Made by a program: the position numbers and the translations under genes. A stretch of DNA of 64,000 bases, taken from Parahaliea mediterranea. GTDB taxonomy: Bacteria > Pseudomonadota > Gammaproteobacteria > Pseudomonadales > Halieaceae. The notes under the pieces are model-generated. The model had not been told where the DNA came from and did not search any database. It saw only the letters and a list, made by a program, of their open reading frames with translations. Positions within the stretch are counted from its first letter, which is position 1, and every line of letters begins with the position of its first letter. The stretch is from assembly GCF_017255185.1 (NCBI RefSeq), contig NZ_JAFKCZ010000014.1:1-64000 (forward strand), in the 5' to 3' direction. Shown in pieces: positions 52,842-62,791 of the stretch.

Positions 52842-54017
52842 ATGCTCATTAATTTCTTCCACGGCCTGCGCGACGCCGGCGTCCCGGTGACCACCCGGGA
52901 GCTGCTGGACCTGATGGAGGGGCTCACCGAGCATGTGGCCTTCGCCGACATGGACGCGTTCTATTTCTTCAGCCGCACCTGCCTGGTCAAGGACGAGAAG
53001 TATTTCGACCGCTTCGACCGGGCTTTCGGGCTCCATTTCCGTGAACTGGAGGCCCTCGACGACATCATCGAGGCGCTGATCCCCGACGACTGGCTGCGCA
53101 ATGAGTTCATGAAGCAGCTGTCGGAGGAGGAGAAGGCCAAGATCGAATCCCTCGGCGGCCTGGAGAAGCTGATCGAGGAGTTCAAGAAGCGCCTCGAGGA
53201 GCAGAAGGAGCGCCACGAGGGCGGCAACAAGTGGATCGGCACCGGCGGCACCTCGCCCTTCGGCCAGCAGGGCTATCACCCCGAGGGTATTCGCGTGGGC
53301 CCCAAGGGCGGCAACAAGAAGGCGGTGAAGGTCTGGGACCGGCGCGATTTCAAGAACCTCGACGACAGCGTGGAGCTGGGCACCCGCAACATCAAGGTGG
53401 CCATGCGCCGGCTGCGCAAGTTCGCCCGCACCGGGGCCGCCGACGAACTGGACCTCGACGACACCATCCGCTCCACCGCGCGCAACGCCGGCCTGCTCGA
53501 CATCAAAATGGTGCCCGAGCGCCACAACGCGGTGAAGGTGCTGCTGTTCTTCGATGTGGGCGGCTCCATGGACCCCCATGTCAGGGTGTGCGAGGAGCTG
53601 TTTTCAGCCGCGCGTACCGAGTTCAAGCACATGGAGTACTTCTATTTCCACAACTTCCTGTACGAGAGCGTGTGGCGCAACAACGTCCGCCGCCACAACG
53701 AGCGCACCCCACTGCTCGATATCATGCACAAGTACAGCCACGACTATAAGGTGATCTTCGTCGGTGACGCCGCCATGTCGCCCTACGAGATTGTGCAGCC
53801 CGGCGGCTCGGTGGAGCACTGGAACGACGAGGCCGGCGAGGTGTGGATGCGGCGCATGCTGGAGACCTATGAAAAGGTCATCTGGATCAACCCGGTGCCG
53901 GAGGAGGAGTGGGCCTACACCCAGTCCACCGCGATCACCAACCAGCTGCTGGAGGGGCACATGTATCCCCTGACCCTGAAGGGCCTGGAAGAGGGGATGG
54001 GCTACCTGTCGAAATAG
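52842..54017 (+). CDS. CoxE-like VWA-domain protein
   Basis: A 391-residue soluble protein. The N-terminal helical region (1-130) ends in a Glu/Lys-rich coiled coil, and a VWA domain follows from about residue 228. The metal motif reads DVGGSMD at 238-244, with G in place of the first serine of DxSxS. It has no signal peptide, so it should act in the cytoplasm with the MoxR ATPase encoded just upstream. CoxE-type partners assist maturation of metal enzymes; the client here is unknown, and no molybdenum hydroxylase lies in the window. Confidence 0.88.
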   Translation: MLINFFHGLRDAGVPVTTRELLDLMEGLTEHVAFADMDAFYFFSRTCLVKDEKYFDRFDRAFGLHFRELEALDDIIEALIPDDWLRNEFMKQLSEEEKAKIESLGGLEKLIEEFKKRLEEQKERHEGGNKWIGTGGTSPFGQQGYHPEGIRVGPKGGNKKAVKVWDRRDFKNLDDSVELGTRNIKVAMRRLRKFARTGAADELDLDDTIRSTARNAGLLDIKMVPERHNAVKVLLFFDVGGSMDPHVRVCEELFSAARTEFKHMEYFYFHNFLYESVWRNNVRRHNERTPLLDIMHKYSHDYKVIFVGDAAMSPYEIVQPGGSVEHWNDEAGEVWMRRMLETYEKVIWINPVPEEEWAYTQSTAITNQLLEGHMYPLTLKGLEEGMGYLSK

Positions 54018-54151
54018 GGGCCGCGGCGGCCGGATTCGGCGAGGTGAAAGCCTCCCGGGACGAAGAGCCTGCATCCAGTGCCGAAATTTGTTTATCCTGG
54101 TGCCTGGGATATCCCCGCAAGGGGCAAACATAGGACCCTGGAGCGAACACT

Positions 54152-55276
54152 ATGGGACTGGGACGCAAGATCGCGGGGGCAACCCTGCTGCTGTTGGCGG
54201 TGGGGGCGGTCGGCCTGGCATACGCCATGAGTTTCAACCGCGCCTGTCCGGCACCGGCCCTGGCGGCCGGGACCGGCGGGCCGGACGCGATGCGCGCGGT
54301 GGTCCACCGCTGCTACGGCTCGCCCGAGGTGCTGGAACTGGCGTCGCTGCCGCGACCGGAGCCCGCCGCGAACGAAGTGCTGGTTAAAGTGCGCGCCGCG
54401 GGTGTCAATCCCCTGGACTGGCACTACATGCTCGGATCCCCCTATGTCATGCGCCTGATGTCGGGTATCGGCCGGCCCAGCCAGGAGCGGCTGGGGGTCG
54501 ATTTTGCCGGCACGGTGGAGGCCGTGGGCAGTGCCGTCACCCGTTTCCAGCCCGGGGACGCGGTATTCGGCGGGCGCGGTGGTGCGTTCGCGGACTACCT
54601 GACCATTGCCGAGGACAAGGTGATTGCCCACAAGCCGCCGAATATCGGCTATGCCGAGGCCGCGTCGGTGCCGGTCGCCGCGGTGACGGCCCTGCAGGCG
54701 GTGCGCGACAAGGGGCGGGTCACGGCGGGGCAAAAAGTCCTGGTCAATGGCGCCTCGGGGGGTGTCGGCACGTTCGCGGTGCAGATCGCCAGGCACCTGG
54801 GGGCGGAGGTCACCGGTGTCAGCAGCGCGCGCAATCACGCCATGGTGCGTGAACTCGGGGCGGCGCACATGATCGATTACCGGCAGGAGGATTACACCGA
54901 AAGCGCTGAGCGCTACGACGTGATCATCGACAACGTGGGCAACCACGGCCTGCTGGCCAACCACGGGGCACTGAAGAACGGCGGCATCCTGGTCATGGTC
55001 GGCGGCCCGAAGGGCAACTGGTTCGCGCCGCTGAAAAACGTGATCCTGGCGCCGCTCCTGTCGCCCTTCGTGTCGACGGAATTTGCCTCCCTGCTTGCTC
55101 GGTTGAACGCCGCGGACCTGGATTACCTGGCCGGGTTGATGGCGCAAGGGGACATCAACCCGGTGATCGACCGCGAATTTAGCCTCGAGGCCGTGGCGGA
55201 TGCCATTCGCTATTCGGAGTCGGGCCGCGCCAGGGGCAAGATCGTGATCAGCATGCGCGGCACCGCGGTGAAGTGA
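54152..55276 (+). CDS. NAD(P)-dependent quinone-oxidoreductase-like enzyme, membrane anchored
   Basis: A 374-residue medium-chain dehydrogenase/reductase. An N-terminal membrane helix (about 8-26) precedes the catalytic part. The Rossmann motif reads VLVNGASGGVGTFAVQIARHLGAEV. The zinc ligands of classical alcohol dehydrogenases are absent, so it belongs to the quinone-oxidoreductase type that moves electrons from NADPH to quinones or enones. It stands alone, 135 bases after the VWA cluster. Confidence 0.88.
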   Translation: MGLGRKIAGATLLLLAVGAVGLAYAMSFNRACPAPALAAGTGGPDAMRAVVHRCYGSPEVLELASLPRPEPAANEVLVKVRAAGVNPLDWHYMLGSPYVMRLMSGIGRPSQERLGVDFAGTVEAVGSAVTRFQPGDAVFGGRGGAFADYLTIAEDKVIAHKPPNIGYAEAASVPVAAVTALQAVRDKGRVTAGQKVLVNGASGGVGTFAVQIARHLGAEVTGVSSARNHAMVRELGAAHMIDYRQEDYTESAERYDVIIDNVGNHGLLANHGALKNGGILVMVGGPKGNWFAPLKNVILAPLLSPFVSTEFASLLARLNAADLDYLAGLMAQGDINPVIDREFSLEAVADAIRYSESGRARGKIVISMRGTAVK

Positions 55277-55375
55277 GTCTGGCCGTTTGGCGCAAACCAT
55301 TCGCGGTAGCGGCAGTGTGGCAATGTAGTGGCAATGGCTTACACTAGGGGATGTCTCCCTGGTCGAGGGTTTGCC

Positions 55376-56218
55376 ATGCCGATTCGTCCCCGTTCGCGCA
55401 CCGTCTCCCTGCTGGCGATACTGTCGCTCGCCGCCACGGCCCACGCCGATCGAGCAGGCTTCGATCAGCACCGCTTTGCGGTCCAGGTGGGCTACTTCCT
55501 GAGCAGCTGGAACACCGAGCTGCGGGTCAATGGCGAGAGTGTCCGCAATCCGGAATTCGACCTCGAGGAGCAGCTCGGTTTCGACGAGGACGAGGAGACC
55601 TATCTGCTGGGTTTCGAGTGGCGCATTGCCCGCCGGCACAAGCTCACTGCCGGGTACTGGGACTTCTCGCGCAGCGCCAGCGCGGCGCTGCAACGCGACA
55701 TCAGTGTCGGCGAGGACACCTACCCGGCCGGAGTCAGGGCGTCTTCCAGCTGGGATGTCACCATCATACCCATCACCTATTCCTACGCCTTCTACGACAC
55801 CGAGACCCTACAGCTGAGAGCCTCCGCGGGCGTTCACTGGACCGAGCTTGATTTCGGCATCGCCGGGCGGGTCGATGTCGGGGACGAGGGGGGCGCCCGG
55901 CGCAACAGCACCTCCGCGGATACCGACGCGCCGCTGCCGGTGCTCGGCGCGGGCTTGCGCTACCGTCCGTGGCAGCGCTGGGAGCTGGGCCTGGACGGCG
56001 GCTGGTTCGGCCTCGACCTGGACCTGAGCGGCGGCGATCTGGAGGGGGATATCCTCACCGGCAACGCCTACGTGGAGTACGCCCTCACCGATGCCTTGCG
56101 GGCCGGGTTCAAGTACACCTATTTCGACCTCGACGTGGGCGCCGAGGCGAGCAGCTGGGACGGCGGCGTGGGCTTCGAATACCACGGGCCGCAGCTCTAT
56201 CTGGGCCTGCGTTTCTAG
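55376..56218 (+). CDS. Outer-membrane beta-barrel protein
   Basis: A 280-residue exported protein. It has a signal peptide to about residue 23 (ATAHA), then an alternation of beta strands typical of small porins, ending in LGLRF with the terminal phenylalanine. Its family is not recognised, though parts such as FAVQVGYFLSSWNTELRVNG resemble surface proteins of unknown role in marine bacteria. The start at 55376 begins the signal peptide; a start 48 bases upstream would extend it. Its stop overlaps that of the convergent methyltransferase gene by four bases. Confidence 0.72.
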   Translation: MPIRPRSRTVSLLAILSLAATAHADRAGFDQHRFAVQVGYFLSSWNTELRVNGESVRNPEFDLEEQLGFDEDEETYLLGFEWRIARRHKLTAGYWDFSRSASAALQRDISVGEDTYPAGVRASSSWDVTIIPITYSYAFYDTETLQLRASAGVHWTELDFGIAGRVDVGDEGGARRNSTSADTDAPLPVLGAGLRYRPWQRWELGLDGGWFGLDLDLSGGDLEGDILTGNAYVEYALTDALRAGFKYTYFDLDVGAEASSWDGGVGFEYHGPQLYLGLRF

Positions 56219-56991
56219 GTCGGCCGCATCAGTCCGGCGTAGGCGATCAGGCTGGCGGTGACCGCCACATTCAAGGATTCGACGCCGTTGCGCATGGGGA
56301 TGGCGAGGCCGCGGGTGGCTTCTTTCAAGGCGCCCGGGGATACCCCTTCGGTCTCGTTGCCCAGTACGTACACACAGCCGCCATCGGGGTTGAATTCGAA
56401 CAGGGTCTGGGTGGCGTCGGCCGCCAGCGCGCACACCTCCATTTGCCGTTCGCGGCACAGGCGCAGGGCCCCGGGCAGGCTGTCGCACAACAGCAGCGGC
56501 GCCCGGTACAGGGTGCCGGCACTGGCCTTGATCACCAGCGGGCCGAGCGCGGCATTGCCGCCGCGCGCGTACAGGATGCCGTCGATTTCCCCGGCGGCCG
56601 CCGAGCGGATGATCATGCCCAGGTTTTGCGGGTTGGTGATGCCGTCGAGGGCCAGCAGGCGGGCCCGCGGCGGCAGGTCGGGCAGCGCGTCCGTGAACTG
56701 GCGGAAGGCGGGGCAGAGCACGTCCACCGCCACCCCCTGGTCCTGGCGCCCGTTGCGGGAGATACGCGCGAGGGCCTCGCGGCTGTGGGTGTTGACCGGG
56801 ATGTCGCGCGACTCCGCCAGGGCGCGGATATCGCGGACGAGGCCCTGTTCGCGGTTGCTTTGCGCCAGGTGCAGGGCGTGGCAGTGCAGTTGCGGGTTTT
56901 GCAGTACCTCGAGCACCGGCTTGCGTCCGTACACCGTAAGTACCCGGTCGAAAAAGGCCTTGCGCTCGCGGTACTCGGGGGAATCCGACAC
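56215..56991 (-). CDS. SpoU-family RNA 2'-O-methyltransferase (TrmH-like)
   Basis: A 258-residue SPOUT methyltransferase with the three SpoU motifs: ALDGITNPQNLGMIIRSAAAGEIDGI (motif 1), YVLGNETEGVSPG (motif 2) and IPMRNGVESLNVAVTASLIAY (motif 3, in the knot). A short N-terminal substrate-binding part (RKAFFDRVLTVYGRKPV...) precedes it. It methylates a ribose in tRNA or rRNA; the position is not known. It starts nine bases after the IclR regulator stop, so the two are co-transcribed. Confidence 0.9.
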   Translation of the reverse strand: MSDSPEYRERKAFFDRVLTVYGRKPVLEVLQNPQLHCHALHLAQSNREQGLVRDIRALAESRDIPVNTHSREALARISRNGRQDQGVAVDVLCPAFRQFTDALPDLPPRARLLALDGITNPQNLGMIIRSAAAGEIDGILYARGGNAALGPLVIKASAGTLYRAPLLLCDSLPGALRLCRERQMEVCALAADATQTLFEFNPDGGCVYVLGNETEGVSPGALKEATRGLAIPMRNGVESLNVAVTASLIAYAGLMRPT

Positions 56992-57000
56992 GGCCCGCGC

Positions 57001-57906
57001 TTACTGGACTTTGGCCTGGCCGGTGGCCAGGGCGGTCACCCGGTCGGCGGATTCTTTCATGCGCGCGGCGATGTCCTCGATCTGGGCGCCGGTGATCGGC
57101 TTGTCGATGGAACCGGCCACGAAGCACATCACCGGCACGTCGCGGTAGACGAAAATAGGCACGGCGATGGTGCTGACGTCGTAGCGGGTCTTGGGGTCGA
57201 TGCGGTCGAGGTGGTAGTGCTCCTCGCAGATCTCGCGCTGGTACTTGTTGGTGGCGTCCTCCAGCTCGGTGAGGCTCCAGCTCTGGTGGATGCGCGACAG
57301 CTCCGCGGTCAATTCCTCCTCGGCCTTGGTCTTCAGGGTGACCTCGTAGCCGCGGGCGCGGATCGCGATCACCGACACGCGCAGCTTCTGGTCCAGGCGC
57401 TCGTTGTAGCCGCCCCGGGATTCGTGGGCGCGGGTCAGCCAGGCTTCCAGCACCTTGGCCGGGGAGAACGCGGTGAAGCAGGCGGCGATGGGCGCCGTGT
57501 TGGGCAGCCGCAGGCCCAGCTGGAAGGAATCGATCAGCGGGGTGGCGTGCCCGTACAGTGCCAGCAGCACCTGGTGGAGCTTGGAGCGGGCGGTGACCGC
57601 GAAGCCCATTTGCAGGTCGTTTTTCAGGCCCTCCAGCTCGGGCCGGGCGTATTCAAGCACCGGGAACTGGGCGAAGGCGGCGTGGCCCGCGGCGATGATG
57701 GAGGGCCCCAGGCGGTAGGCCTTGGTGCGGGGGTGCTGGATCAGGAAGCCGTAGTTGGCCATGGTGGTGAGGATGGCGTGGCAAGTGGCTTTGTTCAGGT
57801 TGAGCCGCCGGGTCATTTCGGTGAGGCCGAAAGCCTGGTGAGGGTTGGCCATCAGCAGATCGAGAATGGCGAGCGCGCGTGCTGTGGGCTGGGAGAATAA
57901 CGCCAC
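57001..57906 (-). CDS. IclR-family transcriptional regulator
   Basis: A 301-residue protein. The N-terminal winged helix-turn-helix is clear (SQPTARALAILDLLMANPHQAFGLTEMTRRLNLNKATCHAILTTMANYGFL), and a C-terminal GAF-like effector domain follows. IclR proteins sense small aromatic or organic acids and act as repressors or activators. It is first in a two-gene transcript with the SpoU methyltransferase. No catabolic gene cluster is adjacent, so its target is not evident here. Confidence 0.9.
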   Translation of the reverse strand: MALFSQPTARALAILDLLMANPHQAFGLTEMTRRLNLNKATCHAILTTMANYGFLIQHPRTKAYRLGPSIIAAGHAAFAQFPVLEYARPELEGLKNDLQMGFAVTARSKLHQVLLALYGHATPLIDSFQLGLRLPNTAPIAACFTAFSPAKVLEAWLTRAHESRGGYNERLDQKLRVSVIAIRARGYEVTLKTKAEEELTAELSRIHQSWSLTELEDATNKYQREICEEHYHLDRIDPKTRYDVSTIAVPIFVYRDVPVMCFVAGSIDKPITGAQIEDIAARMKESADRVTALATGQAKVQ

Positions 57907-58013
57907 TTATAATACCCCCGGGCTTGTATGATTGGGTTTGCGGAGCGGGAATTCTACATGATTCTGATGGGGCGTGGCAGTCGGCCGGGAAGCGGATGCG
58001 AGGAGCGGTGGCA

Positions 58014-58289
58014 ATGAGCGGCGGGGCGGTGTTTGAGTTGCTTGGCACCTCGGCCTGTCACCTGTGCGAGCAGGCGGAGGACATGCTGCGCGCGCTACAG
58101 GGGGCGGGCCTGGCGTTCGACTACGTCAAATGCGATATCAGCGAGGACGACGCCCTGTTCGAGCGCTACGGCCTGCTGATACCGGTGTTGCGCGCCCCGG
58201 GGGGGCAAAAAGAGCTGCACTGGCCCTTCGAGCCGGAGGCGCTGGTGGCTTTCCTCGTTGGTGTGCCAAGCGAACCCCAGAGGCACTGA
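58014..58289 (+). CDS. Glutaredoxin-like protein (DUF836)
   Basis: A 91-residue thioredoxin-fold protein. The redox site is CHLC (GTSACHLCEQAEDM), residues 13-16 or so. The size and the DYVKCDISEDDALFERYGLLIPVLR segment with the cis-proline in PVLR match the DUF836/glutaredoxin-2-like family. Its partners are unknown. The ATG at 58014 follows GAGGAGCGG; an in-frame start 135 bases upstream overlaps the IclR promoter area and is unlikely. Confidence 0.85.
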   Translation: MSGGAVFELLGTSACHLCEQAEDMLRALQGAGLAFDYVKCDISEDDALFERYGLLIPVLRAPGGQKELHWPFEPEALVAFLVGVPSEPQRH

Positions 58290-58303
58290 CCAAACCGTTG
58301 CAG

Positions 58304-58363
58304 GGCCGAATGTATTCGGCCATTGGTGCCTGGGGCAGCTCTTTTGGTCGAATAAATTCGACC
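58304..58363. repeat. Pair of REP-like palindromes
   Basis: Two 18-base palindromes of one form, GG(C/T)CGAAT-N2-ATTCG(A/G)CC, at 58304-58321 and 58346-58363, are 24 bases apart. Both are perfect in their arms and sit between the glutaredoxin and universal stress protein genes. The second is followed by CTACA. They look like repetitive extragenic palindromes; a role in transcript ends is possible. Confidence 0.65.
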
Positions 58364-58413
58364 CTACAGAGGACAGGGCAGCCTGATTTTGACTTAAGTC
58401 AGTGCCGTTCGGG

Positions 58414-58860
58414 CTAGCCCTTGTCCTTCTCGCCGACGCGCACCGCGAGCACGTCGCAGGTGGCGCCGTGCAGGACGCCGTTGGCGGTGGAGCCCATCAA
58501 CAGCGCCAGGCCGTAGCGGCCGTGGCTGCCCACCACGATCAGGTCGGCGCCAATCTCCTCGGCCTTGCTGTGGATCTCCACTTCCGGCCGTCCCAGCACG
58601 ATGTGCCGGCGCTCGGCGGGGATGCCCTGGCCGTCGCCAAAGGTTGACAGTTGCTGGGTTGCCTGCTGGTGGATTTCGTCCTGGATACCGGAAAAATCCA
58701 TGGGAATGTCGCCGCCGTAGGCGAAACTCAGGGGTTCGATCACGTGAATCAAATGCAGCTCGGCGCCGTTGGCTCCCGCGACAGCGTGGGCCCGCTGGGC
58801 CACCTGGGCGGAATCGTCGCTGAGGTCCACCGCGACGAGGACTTTGCTGTATGCACTCAT
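58414..58860 (-). CDS. Universal stress protein
   Basis: A 148-residue UspA-family protein: KVLVAVDLSDDSAQVAQRAHAVAG at the N-terminus and the ATP-binding GADLIVVGSHGRYGLALLMGSTANGVLH near the C-terminus, the G-2x-G-9x-G(S/T) pattern. Such proteins are induced under starvation and stress, and many bind ATP. The ATG at 58860 follows GGAGTG. A TATATATA run lies about 40 bases upstream. The frame extends further but without similarity. Confidence 0.93.
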   Translation of the reverse strand: MSAYSKVLVAVDLSDDSAQVAQRAHAVAGANGAELHLIHVIEPLSFAYGGDIPMDFSGIQDEIHQQATQQLSTFGDGQGIPAERRHIVLGRPEVEIHSKAEEIGADLIVVGSHGRYGLALLMGSTANGVLHGATCDVLAVRVGEKDKG

Positions 58861-58950
58861 GGAACACTCCATCTTCCGGTTGAGAGTTGAAACCTTCGGG
58901 CTATATATAACATACAATGCGCTCCAGTTAACCGCCCGGAGCCCCGACCC

Positions 58951-59400
58951 TTGACCTATATCATCATCGCCTTTGTTGTCGCCCTGGCCCTGGCGCCCCT
59001 GACGCACTTTGTGCCCAGCAAGCAGCAGCGCCGCCAGGCGCGGATGCGCGAGGCGGCGGCGGTGCGCGGTTTGTTCGTGGAGTTTCGCCAGTTGCCGGGC
59101 AATACCGGGGCGACACAGCGGGTGCCGCGCTCGGGCACGATTTACTACGGCCTGCGCCTCAGGCCCTCCCGGGGCAAGACCCGCCGCCGGGGCGCGTGGC
59201 TGTGGCAGGACGGCGAGTGGCGGGCCCTGGGGGAGCGCGCTCCGGCGCCGGCCGCGCTGCAACACCTGCCGCCGGGGATACTGGCCGCGGGCGTTGACGA
59301 GGCTTCCTGCGGGGTCTATTGGCAGGAGTCCGGAGACGAGGGCAGCGTGGAGCAAATCCAGCGCGCGCTGGCCGATTGGGCGCAACTGCTACAATCCTGA
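58951..59400 (+). CDS. Hypothetical protein with an N-terminal membrane helix
   Basis: A 149-residue protein: one membrane helix (about 3-20), a basic stretch (SKQQRRQARMREAAAVR), and a soluble domain with conserved-looking tryptophans (GAWLWQDGEWRALGE). No family was recognised. The start is TTG at 58951, without a strong ribosome binding site. It is divergent from the universal stress protein gene and lies 127 bases before topA. Confidence 0.65.
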   Translation: MTYIIIAFVVALALAPLTHFVPSKQQRRQARMREAAAVRGLFVEFRQLPGNTGATQRVPRSGTIYYGLRLRPSRGKTRRRGAWLWQDGEWRALGERAPAPAALQHLPPGILAAGVDEASCGVYWQESGDEGSVEQIQRALADWAQLLQS

Positions 59401-59527
59401 TCGGGCTTGTGGCAGTAACGATGCCAGGGTTTCCCCTTGACCCGGAGGGTTCTGGCACTTATATATGGCCCCTTTTCCGTCAGGGACCGCACGGGCGGCC
59501 CGGCTTATCGGGTTGCGACAGGAGCTT

Positions 59528-62203
59528 ATGGGTAAATCACTAGTCATCGTGGAGTCGCCGGCCAAGGCCAAGACTATCAACAAATACCTCGGGCCGGACT
59601 TCATCGTGAAGTCCAGCGTCGGCCATATCCGCGACCTGCCCACCGCCGGTAGCGGCGGCAAGGCGGACCCGAAGGAGCGCGCGGCCCAGGCGGCCAGGAC
59701 GCGCAAGATGAACCCCGAGGAGAAGGCGGCCTACAAGAAGCAGAAGGCCCGGGAGCAGCTGATCCGGCGCATGGGCATTGACCCGGAGCACGGCTGGAAG
59801 GCCGAGTACCAGGTGCTGCCCGGCAAGGAGAAGGTGGTCGCCGAGCTGAAAAAGCTGGCGGAGAAATCCGACGCCATCTACCTCGCCACCGACCTCGACC
59901 GCGAGGGGGAAGCCATCGCCTGGCACCTGCGCGAGGCCATTGGCGGCGACGACGACCGCTACCAGCGGGTGGTGTTCAACGAAATCACCAAGAAGGCCAT
60001 CGCCGAGGCCTTCGAGGAGCCCGCGCACCTCGATTACAACCGCGTGAATGCCCAGCAGGCGCGCCGCTTCCTGGACCGCGTGGTGGGCTATATGGTGTCG
60101 CCGCTGCTGTGGGCCAAGGTGGCCCGGGGCCTGTCCGCGGGGCGGGTGCAGTCGGTCGCGGTGCGCCTGATCGTCGAGCGCGAGCGGGAAATCCGCGCCT
60201 TCGTTCCCGAGGAGTACTGGGAGGTGCACGCCGACCTGGCCACCGGGGCGGGGGAGGACGTGCGCTTCCAGGTGCGCAAGCACCGCGGCGAGAACTTCCG
60301 CCCCAACAACGAACAAAGCACCCGGCACGCCACCGCCGAACTGGAACAGCTGCCCTACGCGGTCAGCCAGCGGGAGGACAAGCCGACCCGCTCCAAGCCG
60401 CCGGCGCCCTACATCACCTCGACCCTGCAGCAGGCGGCCAGCACCCGGCTGGGCTTCAGCGTCAAGAAGACCATGATGTTGGCCCAGCGCCTCTACGAGG
60501 CGGGCTACATCACCTACATGCGTACCGACTCCACCAACCTCTCCGACGAGGCGGTGTCCGCCTGTCGCGCCCACATCGAGGCCAATTTCCCGGCCAAGTA
60601 CCTGCCGGACGCGCCCAATCGCTACTCCTCCAAGGAGGGCGCGCAGGAGGCCCACGAGGCCATCCGGCCCTCGGACGTCAACCTCAAGCAGACCGCCCTG
60701 CAGGGCATGGAGCGCGACGCCGAGCGCCTGTACGAGCTGATCTGGCGCCAGTTCGTGGCCTGCCAGATGCCCCCCGCCGAATACCTGTCCAGCACCGTGA
60801 CCGTGGCCGCCGGCGATTACGAGCTGAACGCCAAGGGCCGCATCATCGTGTTCGACGGTTTCACCCGGGTACAGCCCAGCGCGGGCCGCAAGGGCGAGGA
60901 CCGCGTGCTGCCGGACATCAAGCGCGGCGACACTCTCGACCTCAAGGCCCTGGACCCGGCCCAGCACTTCACCAAGCCGACTCCGCGTTTCGGCGAGGCC
61001 AGCCTGGTGCGGGAACTGGAAAAGCGCGGTATCGGCCGTCCCTCCACCTACGCCTCGATCATCTCCACTATCCAGGACCGCGGCTACGTGCGGCTGGAAA
61101 ACAAGCGCTTCTACGCGGAGAAAATGGGGGAGATCGTCACCGACCGCCTGCAGAAAAGTTTCACCGACCTGCTGGACTACGGCTTTACCTCCTCCATGGA
61201 GGAGCGCCTGGACGAGGTCGCCCAGGGCGACATGGACTGGCGGGAGTTGCTGGATCGCTTTTACGGCGAGTTCCGGGAGCTGCTGGAAAAGGCCGAGGAG
61301 CCCGAGGCGGGCATGCAGCCCAACGAGCCCACCATGACCGACATCGCCTGCGCCAAGTGCGGGCGGCCGATGCAGATCCGCACCGCCAGCACCGGCGTGT
61401 TCCTGGGCTGCTCCGGCTACGCGCTGCCGCCCAAGGAGCGTTGCAAGCACACGGTCAACCTGGTGCCCGGGGACGAGGCGATCAGCGAGGATGCCGACGA
61501 CGAGGCCGAATCCCGCCTGCTGCGCAGCAAGCACCGCTGCAAGCTGTGCAACGCGGCCATGGACAGCTACCTGATCGACGAGCAGCGCAAGCTGCACGTG
61601 TGCGGCAACAACCCCGACTGCCCCGGCTTCGAGGTGGAGCACGGCAAGTTCAAGATCAAGGGCTACGACGGTCCCACCCTGGAGTGCGACAAGTGCGGCG
61701 CCGAGATGCAGCTCAAGACCGGGCGTTTCGGCAAGTACTTCGGCTGTACCGCCGAGGACTGCAAAAATACCCGCAAACTGCTGCGCAGCGGCGAGCCGGC
61801 GCCGCCCAAGATGGACCCGGTGCCGATGCCGGAACTGGCCTGCGAGAAGGTGGAGGATACCTACGTGCTGCGCGACGGCGCCGCGGGCCTGTTCCTGGCG
61901 GCCAGCCAGTTCCCCCGCAACCGCGAGACCCGGGCGCCCTTCGTGGACGAGCTGTTGCCGCACCGGTCGGAGATCGATCCCAAGTACAGCTTCCTGTTCA
62001 GCGCGCCGGCGACAGACCCCGACGGCAATCGCAGCCAGGTCCGCTACAGTCGCAAGACCAAGGAGCAGTACGTGATGACCGAGGAGGCCGGCAAGGCCAC
62101 CGGTTGGAAGGCCTTCTACCGCGGCGGCAAGTGGCAGGTGGAAGAGGGCAAGGCGGCGTCGAAAGCCGCGCCGAAGACGAAGAAGGGGCGCAAGTCGTCG
62201 TGA
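59528..62203 (+). CDS. topA: DNA topoisomerase I
   Basis: An 891-residue type IA topoisomerase that relaxes negative supercoils. The N-terminal TOPRIM domain ([34 protein letters not shown]) is followed by the catalytic tyrosine in [11 protein letters not shown]. Three C-terminal zinc-finger repeats ([33 protein letters not shown]...[28 protein letters not shown]) lead to a basic tail. The ATG at 59528 is preceded by AGGAG. The next gene starts inside its stop codon. Confidence 0.96.
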   Translation: MGKSLVIVESPAKAKTINKYLGPDFIVKSSVGHIRDLPTAGSGGKADPKERAAQAARTRKMNPEEKAAYKKQKAREQLIRRMGIDPEHGWKAEYQVLPGKEKVVAELKKLAEKSDAIYLATDLDREGEAIAWHLREAIGGDDDRYQRVVFNEITKKAIAEAFEEPAHLDYNRVNAQQARRFLDRVVGYMVSPLLWAKVARGLSAGRVQSVAVRLIVEREREIRAFVPEEYWEVHADLATGAGEDVRFQVRKHRGENFRPNNEQSTRHATAELEQLPYAVSQREDKPTRSKPPAPYITSTLQQAASTRLGFSVKKTMMLAQRLYEAGYITYMRTDSTNLSDEAVSACRAHIEANFPAKYLPDAPNRYSSKEGAQEAHEAIRPSDVNLKQTALQGMERDAERLYELIWRQFVACQMPPAEYLSSTVTVAAGDYELNAKGRIIVFDGFTRVQPSAGRKGEDRVLPDIKRGDTLDLKALDPAQHFTKPTPRFGEASLVRELEKRGIGRPSTYASIISTIQDRGYVRLENKRFYAEKMGEIVTDRLQKSFTDLLDYGFTSSMEERLDEVAQGDMDWRELLDRFYGEFRELLEKAEEPEAGMQPNEPTMTDIACAKCGRPMQIRTASTGVFLGCSGYALPPKERCKHTVNLVPGDEAISEDADDEAESRLLRSKHRCKLCNAAMDSYLIDEQRKLHVCGNNPDCPGFEVEHGKFKIKGYDGPTLECDKCGAEMQLKTGRFGKYFGCTAEDCKNTRKLLRSGEPAPPKMDPVPMPELACEKVEDTYVLRDGAAGLFLAASQFPRNRETRAPFVDELLPHRSEIDPKYSFLFSAPATDPDGNRSQVRYSRKTKEQYVMTEEAGKATGWKAFYRGGKWQVEEGKAASKAAPKTKKGRKSS

Positions 62204-62682
62204 GTTCGGCGCGGGGACTGGCCAATCACCACCTCTACCTGGCGCGGCTGGTGCTGGATGCCTGGGGGCGTGAGTGCGAGGCGCAGCAGGTTTCCGCGGC
62301 CACCCTGTCGGAAGCCTTCGGCCCGGCCTGCCACGCCCACCTGGGGCGGGCCTACGGCTGGTTCCTGCTGGCCGTCGCGGGGGCGGAGCCGCTGCCCCTC
62401 GAGCCGCCGTCGCGGGCGGCGGATCTGCCACCGCGGCCCGCGGGCAAGGCGGTGCCCGGCGAAATCCGTGAGTTCGAGCGACTCGAGCGCGAGGGCTGGT
62501 TGGCGCAGATGCTGGCCTGGGCGCCGCAACGTCCGGGGCAGGGGAGCGCGGCGCGCGCCCGCCAGCCCGGCAACCTGGCCCGCCCGGCGCCGTCGGTCGA
62601 CGGTCCCGATACGTTCCGCGGCTGGGCCCGGGACCTCGACAGTCTGTTCCAGCGCATGGGCGATTCCCTCGACGAGTATTGA
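62200..62682 (+). CDS. DUF6586-like hypothetical protein
   Basis: A 160-residue soluble protein: an N-terminal helical part ([23 protein letters not shown]) and a Pro/Ala-rich middle. It starts at a GTG that overlaps the topA stop by four bases. Pseudomonas genomes carry a protein of the same kind and size between topA and lexA, so the neighbourhood is conserved. The function is not known. Confidence 0.8.
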   Translation: MSSARGLANHHLYLARLVLDAWGRECEAQQVSAATLSEAFGPACHAHLGRAYGWFLLAVAGAEPLPLEPPSRAADLPPRPAGKAVPGEIREFERLEREGWLAQMLAWAPQRPGQGSAARARQPGNLARPAPSVDGPDTFRGWARDLDSLFQRMGDSLDEY

Positions 62683-62791
62683 CCCGGTTTCACCCCGGGT
62701 CGCTGTCAACCTCTCCATCCGCGGCGGGTAGCATGCAGCCGCGCGTCACTGATAGAATGAAAGCGCAATTCTGCAAACCCGAGGTTTTTTA

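Noticed and set aside
55318-55333. A possible sigma-54 promoter upstream of the outer-membrane protein gene (TGGCAATGTAGTGGCA)
   Set aside because: The GG/GC spacing fits, but the match is weaker and overlaps an ordinary -35/-10 pair (TGGCAA-16-TACACT); chance is likely.
59540-62431. A 963-codon open frame on the minus strand opposite topA
   Set aside because: It mirrors topA in the opposite strand, has a repetitive GC-driven composition and no family resemblance; high GC gives few stops in that frame.
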